The translations under genes and the position numbers were made by a program. DNA of 64,000 nucleotides, from the NCBI RefSeq assembly GCF_003286085.1, contig NW_020825369.1, forward strand, positions 434,001-498,000. Direction: 5' to 3'. The DNA is from Drosophila persimilis. Taxonomy: Eukaryota; Arthropoda; Insecta; Diptera; Drosophilidae. Below the pieces are notes generated by a model. It saw only the letters and a program-made list of their open reading frames with translations. It made no database searches and had not been told where the DNA came from. Shown in pieces: positions 59,021 to 64,000 of this stretch (its first letter is position 1; every line of letters begins with the position of its first letter).

Positions 59021-60610
59021 AAACATATGTATATTTATTTTTATAGGAGATCAGAAAACAATCTATCAGAATTTTAGTGGGTTCTACCAGAGGCATTACT
59101 AAAGAGCTGAAAGACGACTTCAAGATATTCGAAAATTGAATTGAAGTCTTCAGATTAAGAATATCGTTAAAAGGTGTATTATTCTAATACTGTTCTTTCC
59201 CTAATTGTATGTTATTTCCATTTAAAATAGTGTGTATAATTTCCTTTCACTTTTGTTGAACTTCATCCCGAGCAGAGGTAGTTCCTTTAAAGCTGTCCCC
59301 AATGCCGAGTACGAGCAAACTTAACCCACATAAGTATCTCAATGCAATATGGAGAGGACCCAGAAACATCCCGTCGCCAATTTCCACACACATGGGGCAG
59401 GCCACTCATGCAGAATGCTGTCCATGGCAACAGCAGTTCAGGAACAGCAACGTCAGCAGCATTGACAATGCCTGGGGGCGAAGGATGCATCGGGAGTTGG
59501 GTGGGAGTGGGTAACCGCTTTGAGTCCCCTCCCCACCTCCCACAAAACCCATCCTCGCATTCCCTTGCATTGAATTTTGCTCCACATCGAATCGGTACTG
59601 TTGTATAAACACACTGCCGGCTATAACTGTCACTGTCAATAGATTGGGCGGCCACCACCCAGTAGTGCTCTCCTCCATCTCTCTGGGTGTACTATCGTGA
59701 TGATTGCCAGCGCAGGATGTGACTGGAACAACATCCAGCAGCGACTGAGCGATGGAGCGAGTATGAGTATATCGTTTGCAATCGAAACCATCGATGCCAG
59801 AAGCCTCTCAGCATTCCTGTCTAGGTCCAGGCCCAGCAAAGGCACATTTATGACAGAGAGTCATCCGGCCAGTGCAGGCACCGAGGCGGGTTCGGTGTCC
59901 ACCGTTGCATGTTCGCTGTCCTTTTCATCGCTGCGGTTTAAACCGATTTTCTGTTTGCATAACGACACGTGGTGACGAGGAGGCCCACGCTCAGGGCCTG
60001 ATACTCTGGCACTCTGGTCTGGTTCTGGTTCTGGTTTTGGGACACATGCGTTGGATAATTGCCGCAAGATTTGCCTCGGCGAGGCATGAATAATTTCGCA
60101 CGCAAATTATTTTCAATATTAACGCCCAGGACAGGAGCCAGGATCGCGAAACAGTCGGCAGACCGCAGAACCGAATTTCAGCTTTCCTTGTGGCATCATC
60201 ACGGCGTTGAGTGCGGTAGGCGATATGCGGAATCGCGGGTAATTGGGTGAGAAGGGAGACTGTGCCGATGATTTTTGATTGTTTTGCGGTTGGAGGCCGT
60301 ATGGGCTGCGGTCTGTGCAGGTGACAAAGGTCAAGATGATTGCACGAAAGGAATGATTCATCTTCAACGCTGATAGCCCCCTGAATTGGAATCAAATTGG
60401 ATATTGAGCTATATCTGTAGACATTTACAGAGGCATAAATATGACTGTTATTCTGCCCAAGCTTTCTGACCACATAGCCACATTAATTGGATGAAATGGA
60501 AAAGATTGTCAAGCGACAAAAGTACTACTGTTTTGAGCGGCCATGAAAGGAAGCTAAGGTTAAAAGTCGCTCGACCAAAACGGACGGAATATAGCAGGAA
60601 TAGCCATTTT
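59021..60610. other. Low-repeat block, possible regulatory DNA
   Basis: From about 59250 to 60450 the sequence is nearly free of simple repeats and less AT-rich than its flanks, with frames open on both strands (to 160 codons) but no recognisable domain. An AT-rich patch near 60085-60120 contains homeodomain-like ATTATT and AATATTAA cores. It may be an enhancer; this is inference from composition only. Confidence 0.3.
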
Positions 60611-60656
60611 GAAAGCACAAGATCCGAAAATTTCGGTTTTTTTTCTCGCTCACTCT
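60611..60656 (+). mobile_element. Family B element fragment (copy 3)
   Basis: It has CACAAGATCCGAAAATTTCGG, then TTTTTTTTCT, then CGCTCACTCTC. It matches copy 1 over AAGATCCGAAAATTTCGG and copy 2 over CGCTCACTCTC. Confidence 0.55.
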
Positions 60657-61747
60657 CTGTTTATTGTTCTGGTAGAGGAACTGAGCCAGTAATACATTAA
60701 GATGCTGCTTTTTAAGTCAATTCAGAGCAGTGCTCGCACTCGGGTTTTTGAAGGAAGGATTCGTAATGTTCGAAAGCATTAAAGCGGCATGAGTATAGCT
60801 GTTATTTGATGAGTACTGTGGATTCATGCAGGTCCTATATCCCCCTTTACTTCTATTAAAACATCGGTTAGATCAGTGAGAGAATTGAACCCCTCTTGAA
60901 CGTTTTCAATCCATTAACGAACGCTGGAGCCTCTGATAGGCCTTTTCACACGCCCACAAAGAATGCAGCCCACACGTGAATTTCCATTCCATTTTGGGTT
61001 AAGCCTTTTGCCACATGTTGCAGCATTGCTCGGCACATTAGCACCTTTCCACCGTTAACAGATCTTTCTCCCTACCTACTCGTATGTGTTGTTCTCTTTC
61101 TCAGTTCTCTCCCTCTCCCTCTATCTCTCTCTCCCTCTTTCACTGTCTGGCAATCTTCTCACGACTGAAATTAACAAAATTTTACGCATCGCAAATTTTT
61201 AGCGCTTCTCTTTTTTTGTCAACGTGGGTAGATGGCAGGGAAATGGGTAGACGGCTGCGGGAAGGGGTAGGGATAGGGTATGGGGTATGGGGTATGGTGG
61301 AGGAGACAAAGTTGCGCCTCCGCAGACGAGGCGCGGACAGCAGGCAAAAGCGAAAAAGCGCAAACCAAGCTGAAAATTGCTTAATCCTGCTGACAAGACA
61401 GACTAGCGCTGCAAATGGGTAGGGAGAAAAAGAAGGGTGGAGTGCTAGGAGACCCGGAAAGCGAGGGGAGCACTGGAGCAGGAACAGGCCAGGTCCAGAC
61501 GATGCGCCGCCGCGACCAGAGATGTGTTTGAGAAGAGCCGCCTGCTCGCCTCCTCGCCTGGGTTCGAGCATCCTGACAACGGAAGAGGGCCTGTGGAAAG
61601 AGGAAGCAGGAGACCTGCCGACTGCAGGGGCGCAGGCACGGGCACGGGCTCAGGCACAGGGTAGACTTGCTGACAGAGGGCGTTGCAGCGCATAATTATG
61701 CATACAAGACGAAGAGAAGTAGGAGCAGGAGCAGGAGGAGGAGGTTG

Positions 61748-61810
61748 GAGGATGGAGGATGGAGGATGGAGGATGGACGATGGACGATGGAAGATGGAAG
61801 ATGGTGGATG
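61748..61810. repeat. 7-bp minisatellite, nine units of GANGATG type
   Basis: Units in order: four GAGGATG, two GACGATG, two GAAGATG, one GTGGATG. Variants sit as adjacent identical pairs. Confidence 0.92.
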
Positions 61811-62980
61811 AAGACAAGAAAGAAGGCGGCCTCGCCTCACTTTCGGGGTAATAAAGCAATGCATCACTCGAATACAGTCGGAGGTCCAGAGGGTACTCTC
61901 CTCCCGATGCCCCACACCCCAACGCCATCCCGATCCTGAGTTCCAGTCCACAGTCCAGTCTGGGGACTCGTGTAGAAAATGTTGACGCATCGTAACTTTG
62001 GTTATTTGTGGCCTTGAGCATCAAATGCTGTAATTGAGTTTCGTGTTTTATGATTATAGTTTGCTAGCTTTATTAGCCAGGATCCCCAGCTGAAGCTGAC
62101 GCTGAAGCTCTCCGCCAAGCAAAAAGGGTTCGGACTCGAATAGAAATGTTTTTCGCCTCGGCATAGTATGCGCAAAAGTTCGGTCTGATCGTATAATTAG
62201 AATGATGAGGCAATGGCTCTCAAAAGCCTTTAACACTCCACTGTGTAATTGAATAGTTTATGAGCCTGAAAGGAGCCTCATAGTGCGGGCTGTAAATCAT
62301 TCGGGCGGCTATGGTATGGGGGGCAGGGTCGGGGCTGGTGTTGGGGCGAGCCTCAAGGGTTTATTATTGTTTGGACATTTATGGCTGGGTTATGGGTCCA
62401 TGCCCGAGGGGACATCGTATAGATATGGTGCCCCAAGGGCAGGTTCCATTGATTATTTATTTTAAGTAGAATTGTAGAAGACTTGGCTAATATGCAAATA
62501 ACTAAGCTGAGCTTCAGAGAGCCCTAAGGAAATCTCTATGGAATATCTACCTAGTATGCATCCACAATTATCTTATCTAGTGGCTGTCACTTTGACATTT
62601 CGAAAGGGAAGCGCGAGATGGCAACCCTAGTCTTAAGTCCAACAGATGGAATCACTCTCAGACTATGGATCACATAGGAGCTACTCAAACCGCATCTTTT
62701 CCATTTCGAATCGGTCAGATCGTCACACATTAAAGGACCCTTCACTAGTGAGGACCAACTGAATTAGTTCCCAGAAGAAAGTCAAGCCCAAGCATAAGAC
62801 TTTGACCCACAGTACGGCTAATTATAACATTTTCGTTCCATGACCAATTCACGCAAAACTTAGCAAAGCGACATCATGACTTCATTGCCATTGTTTTTAT
62901 CGGTTCGCGAAATCGGTGGGCTCCGTGGAAAATCTCATGAACGGGCACACATCATAAATGTCAGGCTGGCGAGAATTATG

Positions 62981-63003
62981 ACACACACACACACACACAC
63001 ACA
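62981..63003. repeat. (AC)n microsatellite
   Basis: About eleven uninterrupted AC units. Confidence 0.92.
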
Positions 63004-64000
63004 GAAAGCAGTCAGAAGGAGCAGAGCAAGCGAAGGTGAACGGGCGTCCATAGAGGGGGAGTCCATTGGAGGCTTTTCTGTTTGCCTTATGAAGTCGTAC
63101 AGGCGATGGTGGGGTCGACTCATATCTGAACTCAAGATTTCGTGGTCCGTGACCATTTGGAAATGTGATAATTGCAGGCAGCCAGGCTGGATAGCAGCCT
63201 GGCAGCCCTGGCAGGCGTACAGTCGGGCAGGCAGGAGCTGTAATGAGGCATAGCCAAGAGGTTCGGCTGGGGTTCGCTGGGTTTTCTGACACAAAAGTGC
63301 AGCTGGGCTTGGCTCCTGTGAGTTCTATTTCTGCCCCGACTCCAGCGCCAGCCACCAACTCCGACTCCGACTTCGACTCCACCTCCGACGACTTCTTTCT
63401 CCGCTTTATCTCCTCCTCTGTCTCGGCTACTGTTGCACATTTCGCATTTAATGTGACAATGTCACTTTGTTTGTGCCTCTTTGCTATCTGACTGTTAATT
63501 TCCAAGGCCCGAGTCTCTGGCTCAGTCTGAGTCTGAGTCAGGGCAAGTTCACACTCTTAATTGGATTTGAAAGTGCAGCAGGAGACATCAGTAGGAGCGG
63601 AGCCAGGAGAAGACGAGTTGACACCTTCTCTGTGGAGCTAGAGCTGGGACTGGGACTGGGGCTACACCCTTCTTTCACTCTGACTCTCCACACGGAAACT
63701 GATTAGATTTGGTACCTGAGAATGGGGCTAAAGCCACTCGGTGTTGGGGCTTTCAAAAGTGTTTACCCCACTTGTGCGATAGTTAATGGCTTTAGCTGTG
63801 CTAAATGATAATGGTTGGGAATGGAGATCACAGCTGGAGCAGATTGCTTTGGGGTCCAAACACCCTCTGACAGCCATTCTTCACTCCATACAGCACAATC
63901 AAGGAGAGTTATCCTTTTCCGTAAGTGTCATTTGTATTCAAATGACCCTTGACACAAATTGCCATTTGTTAATTTTAGGAAAACCACAAAATGGAAAAGC

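Larger units (their letters stand above)
60657..64000. other. Non-coding stretch to window end
   Basis: No gene is supported. It contains CT runs near 61.1 kb, GGGTAT units at 61266-61302, a 7-bp minisatellite and an AC run. 62.4-62.9 kb is plain unique DNA. Frames near 62897-63505 on the minus strand (about 200 codons) are not recognisable. Confidence 0.55.

Noticed and set aside
1-64000. tRNA genes
   Set aside because: GGTTCGA-like B-box cores (for example 7938, 35667, 49015, 61560) were inspected. None has the following CC or a matching A box.

Overview
The window looks like non-coding DNA from a Drosophila genome, most likely the obscura group (D. pseudoobscura and relatives). The reasons are a very high density of short microsatellites and minisatellites, long GA/CT and GT/AC runs, CAG/GTC triplets, and several diverged copies of short elements with end motifs like ATACCC...GGGTAT that I associate with small non-autonomous elements of Drosophila. 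The species is inference; nothing here fixes it.

I cannot support any intact protein-coding gene. There is no tRNA or rRNA, no CRISPR array, and no recognisable reverse transcriptase or transposase. Longer open frames, including one of 274 codons at 56409-57233, fall on low-complexity DNA, often open on both strands, and have no recognisable domain. The simplest reading is a very large intron or a gene desert rich in regulatory DNA.

Layout: 0-17 kb is dense in simple repeats, with a possible TATA box near 503, a possible 5' untranslated exon ending in a strong splice donor at 11839, and an 8-bp minisatellite at 14.8 kb. 17-30 kb holds six of nine copies of a dispersed element (called family A here), a poly-G tract, a possible broken pipsqueak-type HTH coding remnant at 24.2-24.5 kb, and a CpG-rich segment at 26.6-27.5 kb. 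30-45 kb mixes AT-rich unique DNA with two copies of a second element (family B), a minus-strand Inr+DPE promoter candidate at 34.8 kb, and perfect dyads at 35.1 and 35.6 kb. 45-64 kb holds family A copies at 44.9, 57.75 and 58.9 kb, a third family B copy at 60.6 kb, a near-perfect 15-bp inverted repeat at 51.9 kb, a candidate 90-nt exon at 48.75 kb and a 7-bp minisatellite at 61.75 kb.

Two octamers recur far above chance across the window. GCCATAAA is a posterior Hox/Caudal-like site, and TACGAGTA is of unknown role. Since no gene is established, no joint gene function can be described. Exon and promoter calls are low-confidence candidates from motif reading only.
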